Positions 18,401 through 26,896 of a DNA stretch of 56,456 nt are shown here, piece after piece; the first letter of the stretch is position 1; every line of letters begins with the position of its first letter. Made by a program: the position numbers and the translations under genes. Source of the DNA: Candidatus Zipacnadia bacterium (GTDB taxonomy: Bacteria > Armatimonadota > Zipacnadia > Zipacnadales > JABUFB01); assembly GCA_029821745.1 (NCBI GenBank), contig JALGSS010000001.1, forward strand, positions 1 through 56,456, given 5' to 3'. A model generated the notes under the pieces. The model was not told where the DNA came from and made no database searches. It worked only from the letters and a program-made list of their open reading frames with translations.

Positions 18401-19474
18401 AGGGCGGACAAGGAGCTCCTGGCCGCCATAGAGAAGCTGGCCAACGATCCTGTGCCTTCTGTGCGCTTCCTCTCCACCCGGAATCTCTGGTGTCTCAGGC
18501 CGTGCGCAACTGAGTTGATGTGGCGGGTGGTGGACCATCTTGCGCGGAACGAGGCAAACCACACTATCCTTCATGCTCTCTGTCGGACCCTTGGCCGTTT
18601 GGCCGCGGGGAACGAAGAAGCAGTCGTCAAGACGCTGAGGGTTCTCGCCGACCGCGCATTGGCTGGTCCGGGCGATTCGGCGTTTGTGGAAGCCTTTCTG
18701 GGCCTGCTCTTGTGGCTAGTGTTCGTTCGCGACAATGGCTGGGCGAAGCGCGCCGTAGCTGAGTTGCTGAGGCAGCCCACTGAACGAGCCGACGTCCTTT
18801 CGAGAGCAGCTTTCGAGGCATTGACGTATGTGACGCCGAGGAAGATGCTGGACTCGTCGAGCTCCACTGCTGCTGAGCGCGCGGTTGCTTGGCTGCGCGA
18901 AGCGATCGGTGCCGCTGTGGGCGGGATCGCTGAGATTCGCAGGATCCCTGAATCGGAATGGTCTGACCTGAATAGAGCCCAACTGAAGGGAACTTACAGT
19001 GTCCTCGATCATGTTGTGATGCGGCTGTTCTTCTCCTCGGGTCTTGGCCCGACACAGCGCGCGGACACGGAACGCGTATCAGACAAAGAACGGAGGGCCT
19101 TCTACTTCGCCGTCAAGCCACTGCTTGAGCAGATTCTGAGTTTCACCCTGGATGAGCAGAGCGGAGTGCTCTTCGCCCCCACAGCCCACCATTTCATGGA
19201 GTTGTTGAACGGTGTCCTCAGATACGACCCGAGAGGTGTCCTGCACATGGCGGCCGGCGTCGCCAAGTCGAGCAGCCGCTACGGATACAACCTTGACTCA
19301 TTGGCTATCCGGGAGACTGTGAAGCTCACCGAGGCTGTCCTGGCCGACTACCGGCACGAGGTCCGCGAGGGTGAGCCCCTGAGAGACCTGCTGACGCTGT
19401 TGGACGTGTTCGCCGAGGCCGGATGGCCGGACGCGCTGCGTCTCATCTGGCGTCTCGATGAGGTCTACAGATAG
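15425..19474 (+). CDS. Large STAND-like P-loop ATPase paired with SIR2
   Basis: A 1349-aa protein. Walker A GAPGIGKT lies at about residues 26-33 and a Walker B-like CGVLIVDAFDAA at about 92-102. NACHT-type features follow: LASVRTFDAR (sensor-like Arg) and a winged-helix-like segment ending FSHNILFDYAVSVLL near residue 305-320. Residues about 350-1340 are helical and repeat-like, with no conserved enzyme motif, as expected for a ligand-sensing superstructure. STAND proteins oligomerise on ligand binding and switch on a linked effector; here the effector would be the SIR2 encoded 4 nt upstream. In type 5 Avs proteins SIR2 and STAND modules are fused, so this would be a split arrangement. That comparison is by architecture only. 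No frameshift is seen over 4 kb. Confidence 0.8.
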   Translation: MEVPRDALLSALRRFCFDGSGVVVGAPGIGKTVALKRLHAFLESQRIPLLYLPIDKLAVQTQHDLVAELGLTGDLLDHLRAVVADRGDQCGVLIVDAFDAARSEEKRQFFLSLIRRVLNQMGDTWHVLASVRTFDARKSEDLTDLFPPSTLNAAPEPFHSAAFVCRHFVIPPFTDEEVRSVAESVPGLLGVYEGATPEFRELLHVPFNLWLLRKLLDRTPNLPELTSVTSEVELLSLFWKQRVTDGPLGEARRAVLSDVCHAMVQARGLSVRKDRAYDPVTDDAWRDLLSAEVLEEVGTSQQRVSFSHNILFDYAVSVLLIEDEPERVVEFVGEDPSRPLFLRPSLDYYFTRQWHESPATFWRGFWYLLAQEDINIRLVGRLLPPTVAVRESRQVDDLSPLLDALRQGWPGGAKGVLRVLQALRALDVKRDALWCRFLESITPHVEPDWAWDLAVIASEILDRAESAGNDQTIGACGNVGRLLLGWVWRQREHGSGESLDRLGAFWAVPLVARTFCSDTQESRRILEPILSLPEQPDFPINYLYRMVHHLDSIWPFDPEFAAAVYETVFAHEEESQEPTPMGGYVLPMSSNRRQDYEMCKYMLVEHFPAFVRAAPAPATKACIRSLNEYVIRRHVQPYLRPGVSLEDLPERFPFRGGEAVYFPDLSYIWDESEHPDEPVKLADHLFIYVAEVASRSDGLATLGQLLDIFRDEVRAAVFWRRLLRIGARNPFVFASLVSELCVARPVLRGPECRYELGLFLEAAASEFSNELLGAIETMILALPPSEESLEARQYASQLQDRLLARLPQDRLQTEEARARRREMQKTRSAPPNEPPVSTRFTWEPFSEEDWFAEQGVDVTREPNQRLMAFFGKLDSFIDSWLNEQPDPGALDAILPVISDAHEACTAENDADLPISTAAWTKTAQCAEIVARARMRDSPDSPDFFLCREILLRCANHGSPEPDPERDAHYDLPSWSPAPRNEAAQGLFWLVVRRADKELLAAIEKLANDPVPSVRFLSTRNLWCLRPCATELMWRVVDHLARNEANHTILHALCRTLGRLAAGNEEAVVKTLRVLADRALAGPGDSAFVEAFLGLLLWLVFVRDNGWAKRAVAELLRQPTERADVLSRAAFEALTYVTPRKMLDSSSSTAAERAVAWLREAIGAAVGGIAEIRRIPESEWSDLNRAQLKGTYSVLDHVVMRLFFSSGLGPTQRADTERVSDKERRAFYFAVKPLLEQILSFTLDEQSGVLFAPTAHHFMELLNGVLRYDPRGVLHMAAGVAKSSSRYGYNLDSLAIRETVKLTEAVLADYRHEVREGEPLRDLLTLLDVFAEAGWPDALRLIWRLDEVYR

Positions 19475-20055
19475 GCCCTAACCGCGTTCGTTTTGAATGC
19501 CCAGCCCCACGTTTCGGACCTCCGCCGGGTGAGAAAAGCAGACGGGATTCCTGTGAGCAAGGCCAGACACCGCGTCGGTCTCCCGGCGAAAGCCCTTGGA
19601 CTTCGCATCGTGCTTCGCGGCCTCCGGGTGGCGTGCGGCCGCGACCGCCGGTTGCGCGTCTGGCCGCCCGCGACAGCCCAGCCCCTTCCTCTGACCCCCG
19701 GACAGAATCCCGGTTGACCACCCCGATTTCCGCGGGGTAGGGTGACGAATTCGCTCCAGGCGCAGATATAGAGGTCGGGAGACATCCGGCCAATCTGCGA
19801 AGGAGCGCGCCCACGCCCCGACGGAGCCGAACTGCCCCGCCCCGCCTCTCGCCGGCCCAGCGCCGGCGCGAGATCATCGACATCATCGCCACGGGCCTCG
19901 CCAGGATGCCTCTGGCGCTGGCCATCCCGTCAGGACAGGCGATGCCACGCGCCGGCGAAAAACTCTCAAGAAGGCCGCAGAAAGCCCTTGAGGTGTGCGC
20001 CGCGTGATGGCTCAGTGTCCACCGGGCGGTTAACGCGCCGAGAAAGGATGGCGAG
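19475..20055. other. Stretch without a recognisable gene
   Basis: About 580 nt between the ATPase and the DUF2924 gene. Translations in all frames are Arg/Pro-rich with no domain. The last 30 nt carry the RBS AAAGGATGG of the DUF2924 gene. I see no convincing promoter or terminator. Confidence 0.4.
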
Positions 20056-20580
20056 ATGGGTAAGCGCAAGATCGACATCCCGAGGGAACTGACGGCAATG
20101 AAGAACATGAGCGCCGGCGACCTCCGGGGCAAGTACGCCGAGTTGTACGGCGAGGCGTCGCGGAGCGGCAACCGACAGTGGCTGTTTCGCCGGTGCGCGT
20201 GGCGGCTGCAGTCGTTGGCTGAGGGCGGCCTGTCCGAGCGGGCCCGACGCCGGGCCAAGGAACTGGCCCGGGACGCCGACATCCGGGTGATCCCGCCAGC
20301 CGACCTGGTGAGGCCCGCACCCGACCGGCCTGGGCACCGGAGACAGCCGGCCCGGAAGTACCTCCGCGCCAACCATGATCCTCGGCTCCCGATGCCGGGG
20401 ACCCGCATCCCCCGCCCGTACAAGGGCCATACCTGCGTGGTCGAGGTCCTGTCCAACGGGTTCGCCTACGACGGCGAGTTCTACCGATCCCTGTCGGCCG
20501 TGGCCCACGCCATCACAGGCAGCCACTGGAACGGCTACTTGTTCTTTGGAATCCAGGACCCACGTAAGGGAGACGAATGA
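20056..20580 (+). CDS. DUF2924 protein (serine-recombinase partner)
   Basis: A 174-aa protein with the DUF2924 pattern: an N-terminal helix with [11 protein letters not shown], the core [20 protein letters not shown], a basic hinge, and the C-terminal part [11 protein letters not shown] ... [11 protein letters not shown] ... [23 protein letters not shown]. The family is found just upstream of large serine recombinases in phages and islands. It probably binds DNA or the recombinase, but its role is not established. Its TGA overlaps the recombinase ATG (ATGA). It looks intact although its partner carries a stop codon. Confidence 0.87.
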   Translation: MGKRKIDIPRELTAMKNMSAGDLRGKYAELYGEASRSGNRQWLFRRCAWRLQSLAEGGLSERARRRAKELARDADIRVIPPADLVRPAPDRPGHRRQPARKYLRANHDPRLPMPGTRIPRPYKGHTCVVEVLSNGFAYDGEFYRSLSAVAHAITGSHWNGYLFFGIQDPRKGDE

Positions 20581-22154
20581 CTGCCGAAGCCAAGCGAGAG
20601 CGTGTGCGGTGCGCCATCTACACCCGGAAGAGCACCGACGAGAACCTCGGCCTGGACTTCAACTCCCTCGACGCGCAGAGGGAGGCGGCCGAGGCGCACA
20701 TCGCCAGCCAGCGCGGCGAAGGCTGACAGTGCCTGCCCGAGCGCTACGACGACGGCGGGTTCTCCGGCGGGAACACAGACCGGCCGGCCTTCCAGCGCCT
20801 GATGGCCGACGTGGAGCAGGGCCGGGTGGACTGCATGGTGGTCTACAAGATCGACCGGCTCTCCCGTAGTCTCATGGACTTCGCCAAGATCATGGAGGTG
20901 TTTGAGCAGCACGACGTCGCGCTGGTCAGCGTCACCCAGCAGTTCAACACCAGTACGTCAATGGGCCGGTTGACTCTGAACATCCTGCTTTCCTTCGCCC
21001 AATTCGAGCGTGAGATCATCTCCGAGCGGACCCGTGACAAGATGGCCGCTGCCCGCCGCAAGGGCAAGTGGACGGGTGGGCCGCCGGTCCTGGGATACGA
21101 TCTGGAGAGAGACCAACGTGGCAGCCGCCTCGTGGTCAACCCGGACGAGGCCGAGCGCGTCCGCGCCATCTTTCGGACGTACATCGAACAGGGCTCGACG
21201 CTGCCGACGCTCCAGGCCATTAGGGCGCAAGGCTGGCGGACGAAGCGGTTCCAAACGGTCAAGGGTGCCTGGCGCGGTGGGGCGGAATTCAGCAAGTCGG
21301 CCTTCAGGAAGATGCTCACGAACGTCATCTACCTCGGCAAGGTGTGCTACAAGGGCGAGGTGTTCGAGGGAGAGCACGAGGCCATCGTCGGCGAGGACTT
21401 GTTCGGCCGGGCTCAGGGGCTGATGCGGCGCAACCGCAATACCGGCGGAAAGCGCGTCCGCAACAAGCACGGTGCCCTGCTCAAGGGTCTCGTCACCTGC
21501 GGACACTCCGGCTGCCGGATGAGCCACCACTTCGCCTCGAAAGGCAACAGGCGATATCGCTACTACGTCTGCGCTCACGCCCAGAAGAACGGGTGGGACG
21601 CGTGCCCGTTCCCGTCGCTGCCGGCGGGGGAACTGGAGGCCTTCGTAATCGACCAGATCAGGGACGTGGGCAAGGACCCGGCGGCGCTTGCGGAGTGCCT
21701 CACGGCCACGCAGGCACACCTGGAGGCCGACATCGACGCGCTGGAGGGCCGGCGGGCCGAGGTCGAGATGCGCATTCGTTCATTGGGCCGGGAGGTGGGA
21801 GAGATCGCGCCGCGGGCAGGCTTCGATGAGTGGGCCAGCCGCCAGTGCGATCACCTTCAAGGCAAGATGCGGGACGAGCAGTTGGAGGTCAACCGGATCA
21901 ACGAGCGGATCGAAAAGGTCCGCCGCCGGATGCTCAACTCGGACGAGTTAGCCGGGGTCGTGGAGGCCTTCGACCCTCTGTGGGACTCCCTGTCGCCGAC
22001 GTACAAGGCCAGGCTGGTCCACCTGCTGGTGGGCCGCGTCAAGTATGACGGGGCGAATGAGACCCTCTCGATCACCTTCCACCCGACGGGCATCGGTGCC
22101 AGTGCCGAGGGCAGTCAAGGGGAGGAGGCGGAGACAGCATGCGCCAGAAGTTGA
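20577..22154 (+). pseudogene. Large serine recombinase with a TGA at a conserved Trp position
   Basis: It spans 525 sense-length codons from the ATG that overlaps the DUF2924 stop. The resolvase domain starts [12 protein letters not shown] (the Ser nucleophile). The segment after GEG is TGA at 20724-20726, codon 50, where relatives normally have Trp, followed by a perfect continuation (RYDDGGFSGGN, then RPAFQRL, YKIDRLSRSL, LLSFAQFEREIISERTRDK). The recombinase domain, a Cys-poor zinc-ribbon-like region (GLVTCGHSGCRMSHHF) and a C-terminal coiled coil (about residues 370-460) follow. One base change (TGG to TGA) explains the break. An internal ATG at 20802 would give a protein lacking the catalytic Ser. 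It may have moved the nested unit in the past. Confidence 0.9.
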
Positions 22155-22405
22155 CGGTAACGAAGAGAATTCACTTCTCGATGGCCGACAGCAGTCTCCG
22201 CCAGGCCGCCGTCGCCAACACGATGGAGAACTTCGGCTACGTCTTCCGCAAGGCGCTGGAGGGCCTGTTCATCGACCGCATGGACCAGAACGAGGAGATC
22301 ACCGCCACGTTCATGAACGAGGACCAGTTCCGTGAGCCGGTGAGCCAGCACCTGCTCAAGGACGTCTACGAGCAGATAAGGGCTCAAGAGGTGGCACAGC
22401 CGTGA
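22139..22405 (+). pseudogene. Small chimeric ORF: recombinase-companion start joined to an HsdR-like C-terminus
   Basis: An 88-aa frame overlapping the recombinase end by 16 nt. The first 15 residues (MRQKLTVTKRIHF) resemble the start of the small HTH protein usually encoded after this recombinase type. From about residue 19 the text (LEGLFIDRMDQNEEI, then HLLKDVYEQI) resembles the extreme C-terminal helical domain of a type I restriction subunit R. I infer a deletion that fused the two. It may still be translated by coupling, but it has no complete domain. Family assignment is from memory of motif patterns and needs a profile search. Confidence 0.5.
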
Positions 22406-22454
22406 GAGGACTTAGGCTATGACCCCAGAGATTTCGATGCAATGCGACGACGGT

Positions 22455-23000
22455 CTACTCGTGGGGTGGCAGGAAGATGTGACGCCTGCTCAAGCGGAGA
22501 CCGCCACTGTCCCCAAGTAACCGCAGAAAGGTCTTGAATCTTCGCGCCGGGATGTCAAGGCCGTTCTCCCCACACATTTCGGCGTGTAGCTCCTCAGCGG
22601 TGGGCAGAACTACCTTACTCCGCCGCAGCATTTCAACCGACACAGCCGCGAGTCGCCCCACGGGACAGCCCAGTTGTTGCAGGCGTGAACGCAGTCTGCG
22701 GCGAAGCAATGAGTCGTAACGCGCAGGATCAGCAGCAGCCTTCCCGGCCCCTGTAAGAGCACCCGTCTCCCCGTTGATCAAGCCCAGTTCCGCCGCCAGC
22801 CGGAATGCTCTTCGTATAGCTCGCTCCGAGCATACGGGTACATCCTCCTCGCGTTCCGGATCCCATCGGTGATAGACGAAGTTAGGAGGACTCCTCCGCT
22901 TGATCCGACCAATCAAGTCCTCAGCGGATCGAGACTCCCTCTCCCCCGCCAAGTTCAACATCTCCTGGATACGAGAGTAGTAGGTCGTCTTGCCTGGCAC
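22455..23000 (-). CDS. Unknown 181-aa protein, last gene of the pyr-SIR2-PRTase operon
   Basis: The GTG start at 23000 is chosen because GGGAGG lies about 8 nt upstream and because it follows the previous stop by 16 nt. The protein is basic and helical: YYSRIQEMLNLAGERESRSA, then RAIRRAFRLAAELGLINGET, which looks like a winged-helix recognition segment, then two further helical blocks (RRRLRSRLQQLGCP; EELHAEMCGENGLD). I infer a DNA- or RNA-binding subunit without being able to name a family. It converges with the plus-strand fragment at 22405 with 49 nt between them. Confidence 0.55.
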   Translation of the reverse strand: MPGKTTYYSRIQEMLNLAGERESRSAEDLIGRIKRRSPPNFVYHRWDPEREEDVPVCSERAIRRAFRLAAELGLINGETGALTGAGKAAADPARYDSLLRRRLRSRLQQLGCPVGRLAAVSVEMLRRSKVVLPTAEELHAEMCGENGLDIPARRFKTFLRLLGDSGGLRLSRRHIFLPPHE

Positions 23001-23016
23001 GCGTGCACCTCCCTCA

Positions 23017-24225
23017 TCAGGTTTCTCGGAAGCCCGCGGCACGCCGCCGATACCTATCGTGGTACGCAGTCTGCCCTGGCAGTCCGTCGAAGACGGAGAG
23101 AATCGCTTTGCGCAGCCCAGCCCAGTCGAATTCGCCTGCACGCGCCTTCTCGTACCGTGGCAGCGTAACGGGGAACTTGGCCTCAAGACGCTCGATGGCG
23201 CTCCTGGCCTCGCTTTCCTCCGTTCGCAGGCGCTCATTTACTTTCCGCCGTTCGTCCGCCTCTTCCGGCACGTCGCGCGGACGGCGCGCGTTCCGGAGCG
23301 CCTTCAGATACGCCCCCAGATCTGTCAAATCGTCCGCGTACTTCCGCCACGCCGTGACACTGGCGTCCCAGATCGCGTCAGGACCCTCGAAACTCTCGAT
23401 CACAATCCGTGCAGCACTATTGCCTCCAGCGGCGAGGTGTTCAATCTTGCCCAACCCAGTCGTGTAGGCAGATCTGTTCCTTTCGGCCTTCTTCTTGACC
23501 TCCTCTATGGCCTGCCTCAGCGAGGGGAACTCAGAGCCGCCAGGGCGCCTCCCCGTCCTCTTGCGCCTCGGTGTTCGCCCCTCCAGTTCGTCGATCTCCT
23601 TCATGAAGCGCCAAAAGACATGAATGAAGACATTGTATTCGATAGCTTCGACGGTCCCCGAGTGGTTCTGATGCGTACCAAGCGCCACCACTTCTCGCTG
23701 GGTGAGATTCGAGACGCACGCACAAAGCGCTTTGACGTGCGCATGATCGCTCGCCTGAAACGCCGATGGAACAGCATCCGACAGGTGGACCGGAAGGTAT
23801 GTTCTCTCCCTGCCCGCACGTACGCTGTATTGCCTCTTGCCAGCGTAGTGACGCCGAGCGAGGTCGAAAAGAAAGACGTCAGGATTGTCCTTGAGCGCGT
23901 CTTGAATGTGCCAAATGGCGTCGAGGGCAAAGATATGCCTGTCGCGCCGCTCACGCGTCGGAATCGCGCAGCCAGGCCCATGCACACCCATCGCAGTTTG
24001 GTACAGGGACGGCACCGACACAAGGCGTTTGCGGGCGAGCGTCATCCAGATGACATTCACGAGATGCGCAAGTTTGTCGAAAGCGATGCCGGGCCAAGGT
24101 CCTGACCTGCGACCCGGCCGCGTATTCTTTGTTTGCCACGCCTCGAAAACCGTCAGCCAGAGTGCATGCGCGCACCAGAGCGCCCTCCCGTTGGAGCGTC
24201 GTCGCGGGATTATGGGGCTAGGCAT
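23017..24225 (-). CDS. Unknown 402-aa protein in the pyr-SIR2-PRTase operon
   Basis: The start codon overlaps the end of the PRTase-like gene by 8 nt, so the two are translationally coupled. The N-terminal third has aromatic helices (LWCAHALWLTVFEAW, HLVNVIWMTLARKRL). The middle has FALDAIWHIQDAL and HVFWRFMKEIDELE. The C-terminal third (about residues 300-375) is a charged coiled-coil-like region (ADERRKVNERLRTEESEA). No enzyme motif, membrane segment or known family is recognised. Its fixed place between the PRTase-like gene and the small basic protein suggests a structural or sensing part of one complex. Confidence 0.6.
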   Translation of the reverse strand: MPSPIIPRRRSNGRALWCAHALWLTVFEAWQTKNTRPGRRSGPWPGIAFDKLAHLVNVIWMTLARKRLVSVPSLYQTAMGVHGPGCAIPTRERRDRHIFALDAIWHIQDALKDNPDVFLFDLARRHYAGKRQYSVRAGRERTYLPVHLSDAVPSAFQASDHAHVKALCACVSNLTQREVVALGTHQNHSGTVEAIEYNVFIHVFWRFMKEIDELEGRTPRRKRTGRRPGGSEFPSLRQAIEEVKKKAERNRSAYTTGLGKIEHLAAGGNSAARIVIESFEGPDAIWDASVTAWRKYADDLTDLGAYLKALRNARRPRDVPEEADERRKVNERLRTEESEARSAIERLEAKFPVTLPRYEKARAGEFDWAGLRKAILSVFDGLPGQTAYHDRYRRRAAGFRET

Positions 24226-25771
24226 TGAACACAACCTCTTCGGCCCCGAACGCCATATGTTCGAGGGCTTCTTCCGCGAACTCACTGTCGGGCTGATACG
24301 CGCGCACAATGAAGCGGCGGCCATTGCGCGCTAGAATTACCTGTGTGGTCTTCAGTACAGCACTATCGATTGCCGTATCCATAATGATGGAACGTACGGG
24401 TTCCGCGATCTGGAGCTCCGCGCCGACTTGCCAGTATTCATCCCAGGTGAACGGGGCGATTCGAGACCTATATCGCTCCGGCTCATCGTCGTCAAACCAG
24501 TCGTCGCCTACACTGAAACGCCAACGCCTGCGAACAATCTCCACCAACAGCTCTCTGGCCTTAGCGACGCGCGTGTCGGCACCAACGACCTCCGCAGTGT
24601 CCGTCATCACTGCTTGGCCCCGAGCCGCCTTAGCCGTCTGACGGGCTAGGCGTGCCGACAACGCTCGGTCATGGTGTGCCGAAACCGCTCCGGCCATGAG
24701 AGCCTCTAGCTCGCCGAAGTCGAGGAGCGGGTAGAGGGCGCGCAGGTGACCGAGTGGCGAGTCGCGTCCAACGGAACCGTGAAGCAAATCAGGGGCGAGG
24801 CCCTTACCGATGAGCGGGGCCAAGCTCGCCCAGACGCCGCGCAGGAGCTCTATTCCCGCAATCAGACTGGAAAGGTGGAAGGCGAGCTCGACTCGTTTTT
24901 TGGGCGGGCACGTGGCGAGCGCCGGGGCCGCGAAGGCAGGACAACCTTCCCATCCTTCCGCCGCGATGTCTGCGTCTGCTGGCACTGAAGGATACCAAAT
25001 GGCGATAAAGGCAAACTGGCTGGGTCCGCGCCTTACCAGTCTGACTTTCCGTGGACCGGTTCCGTCGAGGTCCGCTCCCGGCGGCAGTGAAGCACGCACT
25101 CTGGCGAGATCCGGAACAACGGGGTTGCGAATCGTGATACCCGGGAACCCCCGTGACACATCGTCCTCGTACTCCACCGGAGCTCCAAGCCGCCTCAACC
25201 CCTCAAGAAACCGGCGGACCGGCATCGTCAAGCGGAACGTGCTCTCGGGATGCTCCGTGTCGAGCAGGAGCGCTCCTTTGCTGCGAAGGCTTTGAATCAG
25301 TCGCTCGCGGATGACCCCATAGAGTGCGGCCGACACATCTCGCTTGACCGCGTGGTCAGGGGACTGCGCGGCAGGATCATCTCTGAAGTCCTGCGTGCGC
25401 CAACAGCCACGCCGTGCGAATTCCTCGTGGACGGCGTACGCCGCGGTCTCGATTCCCTTCTCCTCGCCTCGCGTGTTTTCCCTTATTGCCGCCAACGCAT
25501 CCTTCGTGCTCTGACCTCGATGGATCATCTCGTTAAACACAAGGATTCGTTGCCCGGACAGATGTCTCTCAGCAAGATACGGGATCGCTTCGGACGAGAG
25601 GACCCTTCCCCAATCCCACTCACAAGATCTCTCCGGCAGCAAGTCCAACAGGGCTCGAAGGATTGCAGTCGCCTTCCTCTCGACCGTGACTATAACGTCA
25701 AACCTCTCGCGGTCCAGGAGCGCTGCCAGCCACGAGAAAAGACTGTCTTCCTCAAGAGACAAGGAGTTCAT
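24218..25771 (-). CDS. Phosphoribosyltransferase-like protein, 517 aa, atypical PRPP loop
   Basis: The N-terminal domain (about residues 1-130) has a PRTase layout: FDVIVTVERKATAIL near residue 25-40, then the PRPP-loop position ILVFNEMIHRGQSTKDA at about 73-90. In typical PRTases the loop reads hydrophobics-DD/ED-xx-TGxT. Here the acidic pair is Asn-Glu and Thr-Gly is Arg-Gly, so binding may be altered. Residues about 140-517 are a large unrecognised helical region. The start codon lies in the TAATG overlap with the SIR2 stop. Phosphoribosyltransferase-fold effectors have been predicted in conflict systems (PRTase-CE); I infer but cannot prove that this is one. The natural substrate might be the orotate/UMP pathway of its neighbours. 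Confidence 0.68.
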   Translation of the reverse strand: MNSLSLEEDSLFSWLAALLDRERFDVIVTVERKATAILRALLDLLPERSCEWDWGRVLSSEAIPYLAERHLSGQRILVFNEMIHRGQSTKDALAAIRENTRGEEKGIETAAYAVHEEFARRGCWRTQDFRDDPAAQSPDHAVKRDVSAALYGVIRERLIQSLRSKGALLLDTEHPESTFRLTMPVRRFLEGLRRLGAPVEYEDDVSRGFPGITIRNPVVPDLARVRASLPPGADLDGTGPRKVRLVRRGPSQFAFIAIWYPSVPADADIAAEGWEGCPAFAAPALATCPPKKRVELAFHLSSLIAGIELLRGVWASLAPLIGKGLAPDLLHGSVGRDSPLGHLRALYPLLDFGELEALMAGAVSAHHDRALSARLARQTAKAARGQAVMTDTAEVVGADTRVAKARELLVEIVRRRWRFSVGDDWFDDDEPERYRSRIAPFTWDEYWQVGAELQIAEPVRSIIMDTAIDSAVLKTTQVILARNGRRFIVRAYQPDSEFAEEALEHMAFGAEEVVFNA

Positions 25772-26847
25772 TACTGCGTGTCCTCGAAGGGTGTGAGCGC
25801 GTAGTGCAAGTAGAGGAGCAAATCATCCGCGCAAATGACCCCGAAGGGGTCAGTTGCGGTTTCAAGCATGCTTTGAAGCGTTCTCTCGTCCTTGCCCAAA
25901 GCAGAGGCAACTTGACGCCCCATGCGTGCTAGTACGACGTTGTCAACCGTGTCAAAGAGAGTGGAGAAGAAATCGCCTGCCCCAGCGGCGATATGCTCGA
26001 TGTGGCGTTGCTCCCAGATGTCACGAGCAATCGTCCATTCGCTTCGGGCATTACGCGGGCCACCCTCGGCTGGCGAAACCGCAAACGTTCGCTTCTTCAA
26101 GCCGCTCCGCGTTTTCGCGATCCGTTGTATGTCGAAAAACACTCGTCGCAGATCGGTGTCCCGCATCGAATAGCCGACGAGAACGAAGATATCGGTTGCC
26201 AGCGCAGCGCGCAGAAGGTCGTAGATCGGACCTTCGAGTGTCGCCTGGACCTGCTCCCCGGCGACAATGGAATCTGAATACTCGACGCAACCGTGCAAGT
26301 GACAGACAACGACTTGCCTCTTCTCCCTCGCGTCAGGCAGATCGCTTATGTTGGCGGACGTAAGGCAGCGGGCCAGCGGGTTAGCTGGGTCGCGGTCTCG
26401 GTTAAACGCCTTCTCTATGAGGCTGTCGAAGTTCGTCGTGAAGAGGGTCCTTGGGAATTGGTGCGGCTGAAGATCGTAGAGCTCGCGGAGTTTGAGATGA
26501 GCGCCCGCGGGCTGGGCGTTCTCGAGCGGGGCTTTCGCGAGCAGCCACCGAGAAAGGTCGTGGTACTGCAACCTGCTTGCTAACAGCTGCAGGATGGCTT
26601 CGAACGGATATGAAGCCGCGAGCGCGTCAAGGGCACAGTGATCTACGTTGTCCTCCTGATCCTCTCCAAGCACCGCGCGGCGCATCATGCGCCGGGCCAA
26701 TGCGTCACCAGCAGGCACGGTGCTCTCGGTCGACATGCCAGCACCGATCAGCAGGCCGAGTTGAGCGCGAGTGAGACTGGCAGCGATGGCCCGGTATGCC
26801 TCGTCATAGTAGTTGGCGTCCGGAGCCTGAGACGCGTCCACATTCAT
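25771..26847 (-). CDS. SIR2-family protein within the pyrimidine-enzyme operon
   Basis: A 358-aa protein. SIR2 motifs: LLIGAGMSTESTVPAG (about residues 31-46), FTTNFDSLIEKAF (about 137-149), VVCHLHGCV (about 179) and VLVGYSMRDTDLRRVF (about 222-237). The catalytic Asn and His are present, so NAD hydrolysis or deacylation is possible. The C-terminal 100 residues are helical and unrecognised. GGGGG sits about 8 nt before the ATG. The stop overlaps the next start (TAATG). It follows pyrE by 49 nt on the same strand. It is not a recent duplicate of the SIR2 at 14428: beyond the motifs the sequences differ. Confidence 0.85.
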   Translation of the reverse strand: MNVDASQAPDANYYDEAYRAIAASLTRAQLGLLIGAGMSTESTVPAGDALARRMMRRAVLGEDQEDNVDHCALDALAASYPFEAILQLLASRLQYHDLSRWLLAKAPLENAQPAGAHLKLRELYDLQPHQFPRTLFTTNFDSLIEKAFNRDRDPANPLARCLTSANISDLPDAREKRQVVVCHLHGCVEYSDSIVAGEQVQATLEGPIYDLLRAALATDIFVLVGYSMRDTDLRRVFFDIQRIAKTRSGLKKRTFAVSPAEGGPRNARSEWTIARDIWEQRHIEHIAAGAGDFFSTLFDTVDNVVLARMGRQVASALGKDERTLQSMLETATDPFGVICADDLLLYLHYALTPFEDTQ

Positions 26848-26896
26848 TGTCTAACCCCCGAACAGTGGGCACCGCGACGGCAGACGCTGGGCGCCG

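Noticed and set aside
20724-20726. TGA read as Trp (alternative code)
   Set aside because: TGA ends several intact genes here, including the DUF2924 gene just upstream and the AlpA-like gene, so a general recoding does not fit.
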